The position numbers were made by a program, and so were the translations under genes. A DNA stretch of 21,409 bases from an uncultured Eubacteriales bacterium (lineage in GTDB: Bacteria; Bacillota; Clostridia; Oscillospirales; Oscillospiraceae), in assembly GCA_900544945.1 (NCBI GenBank), contig UQXG01000018.1, positions 1 to 21,409 on the forward strand, read 5' to 3'. The notes beneath the pieces were generated by a model. The model worked only from the letters and a program-made list of their open reading frames with translations, did no database searches and was not told where the DNA came from. Shown in pieces: positions 8,755-14,946 of this stretch (position 1 is its first letter; the number at the start of each line of letters is the position of its first letter).

Positions 8755-8788
8755 AACGGGCAGCTCATGATGAGCTGCCCGTTCTTTC
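8755..8788 (+). terminator. intrinsic terminator after the DUF378 gene
   Basis: AACGGGCAGCTCA (8755-8767) pairs perfectly with TGAGCTGCCCGTT (8771-8783) across a TGA loop, starting 2 bases after the stop codon. It is followed by CTTTC, so the T-tract is short but the 13-bp stem is strong. It may also stop minus-strand transcripts that read through the repeat from the Big2 gene. Confidence 0.8.
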
Positions 8789-8797
8789 AAAATCTTA

Positions 8798-8960
8798 AGG
8801 AAGCTCTGAATAAATCGGCGAGAGCTGACAGCGAGAGATTTTGTTCTCAGGCAAGGTACGGAAAACGAGGGAATACTTTGTGTATTTTCCGTTTTTCGTA
8901 CCGCAGACTGGGGGCAAAAGATCCGCTGCTCAGCCGAAGTGGATTTGTTCAGAGTTTCCC
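8798..8960. mobile_element. 163-bp MITE-like palindromic element flanked by TA
   Basis: The ends are inverted repeats: AAGGAAGCTCTGAATAAATC (8797-8816) matches the reverse complement of 8942-8961 at 17 of 20 positions. The interior is also palindromic: 8857-8863 (GGTACGG) onwards pairs with the segment ending CGTACC near 8912, and the intervening CGGC..CAGCG..GAT..TTTG blocks also match their counterparts with small gaps, so the whole unit folds into one long hairpin. A TA dinucleotide sits at both edges (8796-8797 and 8961-8962), as in IS630/Tc1-mariner-type insertions. It has no coding capacity. Both neighbouring genes point into it, and it could serve as a transcription stop for either. 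A second genomic copy would be needed to prove mobility. Confidence 0.6.
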
Positions 8961-10027
8961 TAATAGCACCGAACCATGCAGGTGACCTTCTGATCGCCGT
9001 ATTGGGCGGTGATGGAGGTGGTACCGGCCTTAATGGCCTTGACCACACCGTTTTCGTCCACGGAGGCAATATAGGGATGCTCGGAGCTCCACTGAACCTC
9101 GTTCTGCTCCAGATCGCAGTCCAGCAGCAGCTTGAATTCGTAATACACGCCCAGACGGATGTCCGTCTTCTTCAGCTTCAGGGTTACATTCTTCAGCTGC
9201 TGATTGGCCGGCGCGGAAGTGGCGGGCATGGTCTCCTGCTGGGATGCGGTGGTTTCCTTGGGGGTAGTCTCCTGGGTGTCCGCCGCCTGAGCTGCCACAG
9301 TCTCAGCCGGAGCGGTTTCCGCCACAGTGGTAGGCGGCACCGTTGTCTCCTCAACGTATTTCACGATCACGGGGCACTCCATGGTGCTCACGCCGCAGCG
9401 GATGGTGATCACCGTCTCGCCCTCGGAAACCGCGGTGACCTTGCCGTCCTCGGTGACGGTGGCAATTGCCTCATCCTGACTGGTGTAGATAATCGGATCG
9501 GTGGTGTTCTCCGGGCTGGCTTTTACATGGAGCAGGAACATCTGCCCCTCCTCGCTGAGCTCCACGGTCTTGCCGCTGATGATGTACAGCTCCTGACAGG
9601 GGATGCTCAGATCAGTGGTCTGGCTGACGGTGGTTTCCGTCGTCTCGGTGGCAGCCACCGCGGATTTTCCGCCCATGTTCGGCAGGAAGAACTTGACAAA
9701 GATAAAGCCCGCCGCCATGAGCAGCACCGCGATGAGCACCGTCAGCACGATCACCACCAGGGTGTTCTGGGACTGGGGTTCCTCCTCGTCCTCTTCCTCA
9801 TCGTCATAGTCGCCGTCGTCGTAGGCTTCCTCGTCTTCGCCCGCTTCCCCGTTCACTTCGTCAAAGTCAAAAATCTTCTTGGGAGTCTCCTGGCTTTCCG
9901 ACGTTTCCTCCAGCAGATCCTCACTCATAAGCTTTCCCGCCATGTCAGGGGTGCAGCCGCAGATGGGACAGCACTCGGCGGTATCCGGGTAGCAGGTGCC
10001 GCAAACGTCACAAATTATCTTACTCAT
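8960..10027 (-). CDS. zinc-ribbon, single-pass membrane protein with two Big2 domains
   Basis: The protein has 355 residues. In order: an N-terminal zinc ribbon (C6-X2-C9 and C20-X2-C23); a very acidic linker (about 52-86); one transmembrane helix (about 89-114); a first bacterial Ig-like Big2 domain (about 140-225, with YTSQDEAIATVTEDGKVTAV); a Thr/Pro/Ala-rich spacer (227-276); and a second Big2 domain (about 278-353, with WSSEHPYIASVDENGVVKAI). The ribbon should be cytoplasmic and the Big2 part outside. The ATG at 10027 is chosen because of the GGAGG 9 bases upstream and because the ribbon begins there. Its stop codon is formed at the edge of the palindromic element. The exact function is unknown. 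It is divergent from a kinase-like surface protein, which suggests a shared cell-envelope role. Confidence 0.85.
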   Translation of the reverse strand: MSKIICDVCGTCYPDTAECCPICGCTPDMAGKLMSEDLLEETSESQETPKKIFDFDEVNGEAGEDEEAYDDGDYDDEEEDEEEPQSQNTLVVIVLTVLIAVLLMAAGFIFVKFFLPNMGGKSAVAATETTETTVSQTTDLSIPCQELYIISGKTVELSEEGQMFLLHVKASPENTTDPIIYTSQDEAIATVTEDGKVTAVSEGETVITIRCGVSTMECPVIVKYVEETTVPPTTVAETAPAETVAAQAADTQETTPKETTASQQETMPATSAPANQQLKNVTLKLKKTDIRLGVYYEFKLLLDCDLEQNEVQWSSEHPYIASVDENGVVKAIKAGTTSITAQYGDQKVTCMVRCY

Positions 10028-10073
10028 TCTGATGCCTCCGGTTGTGAATGGTCTTTCGTCAATACTGGCAGAC

Positions 10074-10102
10074 ATTATACCACGGATTTCTGGGAATTAC
10101 AA
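10074..10102 (-). promoter_or_regulatory. sigma-A promoter of the zinc-ribbon/Big2 gene
   Basis: On the minus strand TTGTAA (10102-10097), a 17-base spacer and TATAAT (10079-10074) match 10 of 12 consensus bases. The start would be about 10067, 40 bases before the ATG at 10027. Confidence 0.65.
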
Positions 10103-10113
10103 CAACAAAAGTA

Positions 10114-10142
10114 TTGCTTTTTTTCGACAATTCCATTATGAT
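10114..10142 (+). promoter_or_regulatory. sigma-A promoter candidate of the kinase-like gene
   Basis: TTGCTT (10114-10119), a 17-base spacer and TATGAT (10137-10142) lie on the plus strand. The -10 box is good and the -35 keeps TTG. Its -35 is only about 12 bases from the -35 of the opposite promoter, so the two genes may be controlled together. The start would be near 10149. Confidence 0.45.
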
Positions 10143-10152
10143 AGACGGGTAA

Positions 10153-10229
10153 GCATCCGCTCTCGGGCAGACATGGGTCTGCCGGTGGCCTGTGCCCCGG
10201 AAACCCCATTGCTCCCCGCCGCCGGATGC
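10153..10229 (+). other. structured 5' leader of the kinase-like gene
   Basis: GCATCCG (10153-10159) pairs perfectly with CGGATGC (10223-10229), just before the ribosome site. Inside it, GGCAGAC (10166-10172) and GTCTGCC (10177-10183) form a perfect tetraloop hairpin. GGTGGC (10184-10189) can also pair with GCCGCC (10218-10223, one G-U), though this shares one base with the outer stem. The result is a compact branched fold of about 77 bases ending one base before AGAAGGAGG. It does not match a riboswitch class I recognise. Confidence 0.35.
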
Positions 10230-10247
10230 CAGAAGGAGGCGATAACC

Positions 10248-13200
10248 ATGTCCGAACCCACTCTCATCTCCCCCTTGCTTGACGGCTTTACCATGGGGCA
10301 GCCCATGGGCGAACACGACGGCGTCAGCTGCTGTCCCGCCATTCGGGAAGATAAGAAATATATCGTCAAGATCATTACCATTCCCCCATCCCAGACCCAG
10401 CTGGACGCGCTGCTTCTGGCCGGTGCCTATAAGGATCCGGCGGATGCCATGGAATACTACCGCCAGGTCAGTGAGGGCGTTCTGAAGGAAGCGGAATTCC
10501 TGAAAAAGCTGTCCCAGCTGGACGGCTTCCTGTCCTATGAGGGCTGGCAGCTGGTTCCCATTACCCGGGGGCGGCTGGGCTATCAGGTGTACCTGGTGGG
10601 CAGCTACAAGCGCACCCTGGAAAAGCATCTGCGCAAGAACCCGGTGACCCACCTGGAGGCCATCAACTTAGGCCTTGATTTGTGCGCCGCCCTGACGGTG
10701 TGTCGTCAGGCAGGCTCTTTGTATGTGGCTCTGAAGCCCGGAAATATCTTCGTTTCCGACAAGAAGCAGTACCGCATCGGTGACCTGGGCTTTATCCCTC
10801 TGAACGAGCTGAGCTACACCGCCCTGCCGAAAAAATACCAGAGCCGGTATACGCCCCCGGAGCTCTTCGACCCCATGGAGCCCCTGAATCTCACCGCGGA
10901 TACCTATGCCGTGGGCATGATCCTCTACCAGCTCTATAATGACGGCCAACTGCCCCACCGGGACAAAACCCCGGAGGAAGGCTTCCCTTCCCCCATCAAT
11001 GCGGACTATGAGCTGGCGGAGATCATTCTGAAAGCCCTGAATCCGGATCCCAAGGCTCGCTGGAGCAGTCCCGCCGACCTGGGCAAGGCTCTGGCAGCCT
11101 ATATGCAGCGCAATGCCGTCAACGACACCCCCATCACCCCCCACAAGCCTTTGGAGGATGCGGCCATTGCGGCTCTGGGTGAAACCGTCACGGAGTCCCC
11201 CAAGCCGGAAGACACCGTGCCGGAGGCCGAACCCGCCGACCAATCCTCCACGGAAGCATCCCCGGCCGAGCCCGAGCCGGATTCTCCCGTCGAGGAACCG
11301 GCACAGGCAGACATCCCCCAGGAATCGGAGATTGAGCCTGAGGCCGCCACGGATGAATCGGAGGCGGATGTACCCCAGGAGCCGGAAGGGGAACCCGTTA
11401 AGGATGCCCATACGGCCGAAGAACCGGCAGCCGCTCCGGAAGAACCTCAGCCGGTTCTTCCCACGGATCAGCCTCTGACCTATGATGCGGTCATGAAGCT
11501 GGATGTGGATTCTCTGGAGGGTCTCATAGACGAACCGGAAGAAGAACCCCCTGCCGCTCCGCCCCAGCCGCCCAAGGATGATTTTGCCGGGATTCTGGAC
11601 AAGGCGGAGGATCTGATTCAGCATGAGGCCCCGACAGGCGTTGTCCTGCCGGAGACCGTGGAAGCTGCCGACCCCTTCGCCTTTGCCAAGGACGATACCG
11701 AGCTTCTGGATGATGAAGATATCCCCCGGGATCCTCTGATGCCTGAGAGCACTCCGAAAGCTCCCGCCAAAAAAGCAGAAAAGAAATACGCCGATTCCAA
11801 ATATAAGCGCAGAGCCAAGAAGCTCATCGGTACTCTGACCTTCCTGCTGGCTCTGTCCATGGCAGGCCTCGCCGGCTTCTGGTACTATCAGAACATCTAC
11901 CTCCAGGCCATCGAGAAAATTCTCATCAGCGGCACCCGGGATCAGCTCACCGTGACGGTGGACACCCAGGTCAAGGACTCCATGCTCACCGTGACCTGCT
12001 CCGACAGCCACGGCAACAGCAGCCGCCAGCCCCTGAGCGGCGGCACCGCCATCTTCTCCGACCTGAGTCCCAGCACCGTCTATACCATCCAGCTGGATGT
12101 CAGCGGCTTCCATAAGCTTACCGGCAAAACCTCCGATGTGTTCACCACCGATGCCACCACCAATATTCTCTCCTTCACCTCCGTAGGCGGCACCAAGGAC
12201 GGTTCCGTGGTTCTGAACTTCACCGTGGAGGGCGATGAGCCCAGCCGCTGGACGGTTCACTATGAAGCCGAGGGGGAGGAAGCCAAGGAAATCACCTTCG
12301 AGGGGCACTCTGTGGAGATTACCAATCTTACCGTCGGCAAAATGTACACCTTCACCCTGGATGCCGGAAACGCCCTGACCCTGGGCGGTCAGAAATCCAT
12401 TCAGCTTATGGGCTCCCGCCTGATTCTGGCGGATAACCTGCGGGTATCTGCCAATAGCGACAGCGAGATTACCCTGACCTGGGACGCTCCCGGCGATGTG
12501 GTGGTGGACAGCTGGAATGTGCGCTGCTATGGCGACAAGGGCTATGACGAGCGGCAGACCGTCACGGACACCCATGCGACCTTCGTGGGCATGGATCCAT
12601 CCAGCAGCTATACCCTGGAGATTGTTGCCTCCGGCATGACCAAGCCTGTGAGAACCGGCATCACCGTCAACCCAATCCGGGTTGAAAGCCTCACCGTTCA
12701 GGATACCGATGCCCGGAAGCTTACGGCCTCCTGGGATTTTGCCGGAAACGCGCCTAAGGGCGGCTGGCTTCTTCTGTACACCATCGACGGCGGCGGTCAG
12801 AGTGTTGTAAAGTCGGACAAGGCTACCGCGGACATCACCCCCAGAATTCCCGGTGCCAAGTATTCTCTGACTCTGCAAGCCGCCAACGGCACCTCTGTCC
12901 TGGGCGGAACCCAGACCTACACCTGTCCGGCAGTTGCGGATTTTGATCAGTTCGGTTTCTCGGTTCATTCCCTTCAGGCAGACCTGCTGGTGACTCCGGA
13001 GGGCACCTGGCATGCCGAGGATATCGACTCTGCCGACTTTGCCACCAGCTTCTCCCTGGGCGACAGCATTTCCGTCGCCCTGCGCAGCACGGAATCCTTC
13101 TACCTGCCGGGCACGGAGGTGGAGGTTCTCTACGCCATCCGGGACAGCTACGGCAATGTACTCTCGGACTACACCTCCACCCAGAAGCTTTACTGGAAGA

Positions 13201-13334
13201 ACATCTGGAACGGCGGCAGCAGCCAGGCCGGCGAACTGACCCTGCCCAAGGTGCCCGACCAGGCCGGAAGCTATGTGCTGGATTTGTACATCGAAGGGAT
13301 GCAGCTTGCCAAGCTGCCCTTCACCATCGGCTGA
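10248..13334 (+). CDS. membrane-anchored kinase-like protein (probable pseudokinase) with Fn3-like ectodomain
   Basis: The protein has 1028 residues. The N-terminal 285 or so have a Hanks-type Ser/Thr kinase fold: the beta-3 lysine (YIVKI, K41), an alpha-C glutamate (E81 or E83), the catalytic-loop remnant YVALKPGNIF (159-168), the metal-binding DLG (D179-G181), a TPPE motif in place of APE, and DTYAVGMILYQL. The HRD motif reads Y159-V160-A161, so the catalytic Asp is Ala while K163 and N166 are kept. Residues about 300-510 are an acidic Pro/Glu-rich linker. A basic KRRAKK precedes one transmembrane helix (about 525-547). The outer part has about four Fn3-like beta domains (for example LRVSANSDSEITLTWDAP) and a C-terminal beta-rich domain. 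The ATG at 10248 is chosen for AGAAGGAGG 8 bases upstream. Probably a PknB-like sensor or scaffold; the partner is unknown. Confidence 0.83.
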   Translation: MSEPTLISPLLDGFTMGQPMGEHDGVSCCPAIREDKKYIVKIITIPPSQTQLDALLLAGAYKDPADAMEYYRQVSEGVLKEAEFLKKLSQLDGFLSYEGWQLVPITRGRLGYQVYLVGSYKRTLEKHLRKNPVTHLEAINLGLDLCAALTVCRQAGSLYVALKPGNIFVSDKKQYRIGDLGFIPLNELSYTALPKKYQSRYTPPELFDPMEPLNLTADTYAVGMILYQLYNDGQLPHRDKTPEEGFPSPINADYELAEIILKALNPDPKARWSSPADLGKALAAYMQRNAVNDTPITPHKPLEDAAIAALGETVTESPKPEDTVPEAEPADQSSTEASPAEPEPDSPVEEPAQADIPQESEIEPEAATDESEADVPQEPEGEPVKDAHTAEEPAAAPEEPQPVLPTDQPLTYDAVMKLDVDSLEGLIDEPEEEPPAAPPQPPKDDFAGILDKAEDLIQHEAPTGVVLPETVEAADPFAFAKDDTELLDDEDIPRDPLMPESTPKAPAKKAEKKYADSKYKRRAKKLIGTLTFLLALSMAGLAGFWYYQNIYLQAIEKILISGTRDQLTVTVDTQVKDSMLTVTCSDSHGNSSRQPLSGGTAIFSDLSPSTVYTIQLDVSGFHKLTGKTSDVFTTDATTNILSFTSVGGTKDGSVVLNFTVEGDEPSRWTVHYEAEGEEAKEITFEGHSVEITNLTVGKMYTFTLDAGNALTLGGQKSIQLMGSRLILADNLRVSANSDSEITLTWDAPGDVVVDSWNVRCYGDKGYDERQTVTDTHATFVGMDPSSSYTLEIVASGMTKPVRTGITVNPIRVESLTVQDTDARKLTASWDFAGNAPKGGWLLLYTIDGGGQSVVKSDKATADITPRIPGAKYSLTLQAANGTSVLGGTQTYTCPAVADFDQFGFSVHSLQADLLVTPEGTWHAEDIDSADFATSFSLGDSISVALRSTESFYLPGTEVEVLYAIRDSYGNVLSDYTSTQKLYWKNIWNGGSSQAGELTLPKVPDQAGSYVLDLYIEGMQLAKLPFTIG

Positions 13335-13342
13335 TATCATGC

Positions 13343-13366
13343 GCGGCTCCGGGAAACCGGAGCCGC
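13343..13366 (+). terminator. hairpin terminator after the kinase-like gene
   Basis: GCGGCTCCGG (13343-13352) and CCGGAGCCGC (13357-13366) form a perfect 10-bp GC-rich stem with a GAAA tetraloop, 8 bases after the stop codon. The bases that follow (TTCGTGATTTAT) make only a poor T-tract, so it may be a leaky terminator or a 3'-end stabiliser. Confidence 0.6.
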
Positions 13367-13461
13367 TTCGTGATTTATACCAAAAGAACCCGGGCTTTTT
13401 CTGGCAGAACTTATGCGTATCCCTGAAATTCGGATTTATTCACACTTTTTGCGAATATTAG

Positions 13462-13470
13462 TGATATAAT
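13462..13470 (+). promoter_or_regulatory. extended -10 promoter for the phospholipase-like/vanZ pair
   Basis: TGATATAAT (13462-13470) is a perfect extended -10 element (TGn plus TATAAT). No good -35 is seen at 16-18 bases, which is normal for extended -10 promoters. Transcription would start near 13477, about 27 bases before the ATG at 13504. Confidence 0.6.
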
Positions 13471-13503
13471 CAGGGAAAATCTAATGATCGAGGTCTTGAA
13501 AAT

Positions 13504-14055
13504 ATGCGCGGAAAAAGCCATCTGATCATCGCCCAGTATTTGCTGGATCACTACATGCCGGATATTCCCAAGCGGTACCAGCTTGCCTTCCGGCTTGGCT
13601 GCATCGAGCCGGATCGGAACCCGGCAACCTATCTGAAAGGTTCCCTTCGCTGCCAATGGCTCCGGGGGCACAACTATAAAAACGCCCAGCGGTTCATGAC
13701 CACCATGGCCGGTCGGCTGGAGGGTCGTCAGCAGCTTCGCCTGTATGACTACTACACCCTGGGTAAGCTGATTCACTATACCACGGACGCTTTTACATAC
13801 GCCCATAACGACACCTTCCCCACTCAGCTTCGGGAACACAAGCAGTACGAGGATGCCCTACAGATTTATTTTCTGTCCTTCATGGCTCATAACCCCAAGG
13901 TCACAGTGCCTACGGACGAGACCATCATGGGTGCGATTCAAACCTACCATGAAAAATATGAGCGCAAGGCCTCCGATATCCACCGGGATTCCCGGTTTGC
14001 CCTGAATGCCTGCTGCTGCGTGCTGGCAACTCTGTGCCTGAAGGTGGTCTTCTGA
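13504..14055 (+). CDS. zinc-dependent phospholipase C family protein
   Basis: The 183-residue protein matches the zinc-dependent phospholipase C (alpha-toxin N-domain/S1-P1 nuclease-like) fold. Probable metal ligands follow the family order: H6 in SHLIIA, D37 in GCIEPDRNP, H56 in RGHNYKNA, H91 and D95 in LGKLIHYTTDAFTYAHN, H101, then H112 and E116 in EHKQYED. The usual N-terminal Trp ligand and signal peptide are absent: the sequence starts MRGKSHLIIAQYL, so it is probably cytoplasmic rather than a secreted toxin. Such short intracellular relatives are common in Clostridia and their substrate is not established. The ATG at 13504 has GAGG about 10 bases upstream. The vanZ-like gene begins 22 bases after its stop, so the two are probably co-transcribed. 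Confidence 0.8.
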   Translation: MRGKSHLIIAQYLLDHYMPDIPKRYQLAFRLGCIEPDRNPATYLKGSLRCQWLRGHNYKNAQRFMTTMAGRLEGRQQLRLYDYYTLGKLIHYTTDAFTYAHNDTFPTQLREHKQYEDALQIYFLSFMAHNPKVTVPTDETIMGAIQTYHEKYERKASDIHRDSRFALNACCCVLATLCLKVVF

Positions 14056-14077
14056 CAATTCTCCCGGGAGGTTACCC

Positions 14078-14671
14078 ATGCAGCGACTATTTTCCATGTG
14101 CCTGGAAGCGGGAATTGCGTCTTTTTTCCTGATTCCGGCCTTCTGGAGCCTGAACCGTTTTTACTTCCGCAATGCAAACCGGGCAGCTGTCTGCCTGGTT
14201 TTCTCTTTGTACCTGGCGGCGGTAGACGCAGTGGCAGGGCTTCCCTGCCTGCTCCGCTTTCGCTTTGACCGGAATCTCAACCTGAAGCCCTTCGCCTATC
14301 TGTTCTCCGACTTTGGGAACAGCTTTCTGAACGTGCTGCTTTTCATTCCCCTGGGACTGTTTCTGACCGTTCTATGGAAGCGTTACCGGTCTTTTCTGCG
14401 GACGATCCTGTTCGGTTCCAGTTTTTCTCTGGCCATTGAGCTTTTACAGATGTTCACCCGTCGGGCAACGGATGTAAACGATCTGATGACCAACACCCTG
14501 GGAGCCGCTCTGGGCTGGTGCCTGGGCCGGATAATTCTCCGATGCTTTCCCTCCCTGCGCCCCAGCTGGAAAACGGGAGAGGTTTTCGTTACCTTCGCCG
14601 TCACCTTTGCCGTCCTATTTTTCCTCCAGCCCATTCCCGCGGCCCGGATTTGGATTCGCCTTCGGGGGTAA
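14078..14671 (+). CDS. VanZ family membrane protein
   Basis: The 197-residue protein has about four or five transmembrane helices (about 8-24, 36-55, 83-99, 109-125, 140-155, 168-183). The VanZ signature is clear: NLKPF at 68-72, GNSFLNVLLFIPLGLFL around 80-96, then AIELLQMFTRRATDVNDLMTNTLGAALG at about 119-146 (E121, Q124, D132, D135, N139). VanZ proteins are small membrane proteins; the founder gives low-level teicoplanin resistance by an unclear mechanism, and most chromosomal relatives are not resistance genes. The ATG at 14078 has GGGAGG 8 bases upstream. It follows the phospholipase-like gene. Confidence 0.88.
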   Translation: MQRLFSMCLEAGIASFFLIPAFWSLNRFYFRNANRAAVCLVFSLYLAAVDAVAGLPCLLRFRFDRNLNLKPFAYLFSDFGNSFLNVLLFIPLGLFLTVLWKRYRSFLRTILFGSSFSLAIELLQMFTRRATDVNDLMTNTLGAALGWCLGRIILRCFPSLRPSWKTGEVFVTFAVTFAVLFFLQPIPAARIWIRLRG

Positions 14672-14687
14672 GTCCCTTCGCCTGGGG

Positions 14688-14705
14688 GAACCATGTTCTT
14701 TTTTT
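14688..14705 (+). terminator. weak hairpin with T7 after the vanZ-like gene
   Basis: GAAC (14688-14691) and GTTC (14695-14698) with a CAT loop are followed by seven T (14699-14705); upstream G residues could form G-U pairs with the T-tract. The stem is only 4 bp of Watson-Crick pairing, so termination is uncertain. It lies just before the aro promoter. Confidence 0.3.
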
Positions 14706-14725
14706 GACTTTTTTCTTATTTTCTC

Positions 14726-14754
14726 TTGTATTATTCCGCCGCCCGTGGTACAAT
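14726..14754 (+). promoter_or_regulatory. promoter of the aromatic amino acid operon
   Basis: TTGTAT (14726-14731), 17 bases and TACAAT (14749-14754) with a TGG extended -10 (14746-14748). The start would be near 14761, giving a short leader before the leader-peptide ribosome site. An alternative is TTGACT (14704-14709) with TATTAT (14729-14734), whose 19-base spacer is less favourable. Either would place the whole leader peptide and attenuator in the transcript. Confidence 0.6.
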
Positions 14755-14786
14755 GTCCCTAGCTACAAGACTTGGAGGATTTTTCC

Positions 14787-14843
14787 ATGGTCGCAAACCG
14801 GATGAGCAGCTTCTACTTTTACTACTATTACTTTTTCACCTGA
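14787..14843 (+). CDS. Phe/Tyr-rich leader peptide of the aro operon
   Basis: The 18-codon reading frame encodes MVANRMSSFYFYYYYFFT. Residues 9-17 are nine aromatic codons in a row (4 Phe, 5 Tyr) at 14811-14837, with the stop TGA at 14841-14843. GGAGG (14774-14778) lies 8 bases before the ATG, so it should be translated well. It is followed by an antiterminator/terminator pair and the genes for Phe and Tyr synthesis. By analogy with the E. coli pheA and trp leaders, the peptide itself has no function: the ribosome's speed across the Phe/Tyr codons reports charged tRNA levels. There are no Trp codons, matching the operon's two branch end products. Confidence 0.9.
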   Translation: MVANRMSSFYFYYYYFFT

Positions 14844-14932
14844 AGAGTAATAGTAATTTGTGCTGCAAATCTTCCATAGCAGGAAAGTGTAATTGAGCGC
14901 CGCACGAATTACTCGTGCGGCGCATATTTTTT
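14823..14932 (+). promoter_or_regulatory. ribosome-mediated transcription attenuator of the aro operon
   Basis: Three pairings compete. (1) The pause hairpin: 14823-14836, inside the Tyr/Phe codons, pairs with 14842-14855 (14 bp including two G-U). (2) The antiterminator: AGTAATTTGTGC (14852-14863) pairs with GCACGAATTACT (14902-14913), 12 bp with one G-U. (3) The terminator at 14897-14923. Pairing 2 shares 14852-14855 with pairing 1 and 14902-14907 plus 14913 with the terminator stem. A ribosome stalled on the Phe/Tyr codons would block arm 1 and favour the antiterminator. A ribosome reaching the stop at 14841 would cover arm 2 and allow termination. This is the classic trp/phe attenuator logic. 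Confidence 0.85.
14897..14932 (+). terminator. attenuator terminator upstream of aroF
   Basis: GCGCCGCACGA (14897-14907) pairs perfectly with TCGTGCGGCGC (14913-14923) across an ATTAC loop and is followed by ATA and six T (14927-14932). It lies 14 bases before the aroF start and directly after the leader peptide region, so it must be read through for operon expression. Confidence 0.93.
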
Positions 14933-14946
14933 AGGAGATGTGACTT

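Noticed and set aside
10668..13340. An 890-residue open frame on the minus strand opposite the pseudokinase gene
   Set aside because: Gly/Ile/His-rich sequence without domain features, wholly antisense to a gene with a clear fold, promoter and ribosome site.
13387..13404. AAAAG..CTTTT around a CCCGGG as a second terminator after the pseudokinase gene
   Set aside because: Only a few A-T pairs around an 8-base loop; too weak beside the GC-rich hairpin at 13343-13366.
14761..14946. T-box riboswitch for the aro operon
   Set aside because: No T-box consensus (GGNACCGCG) or specifier-loop stem I is seen before the terminator. The translated aromatic leader explains the region better.
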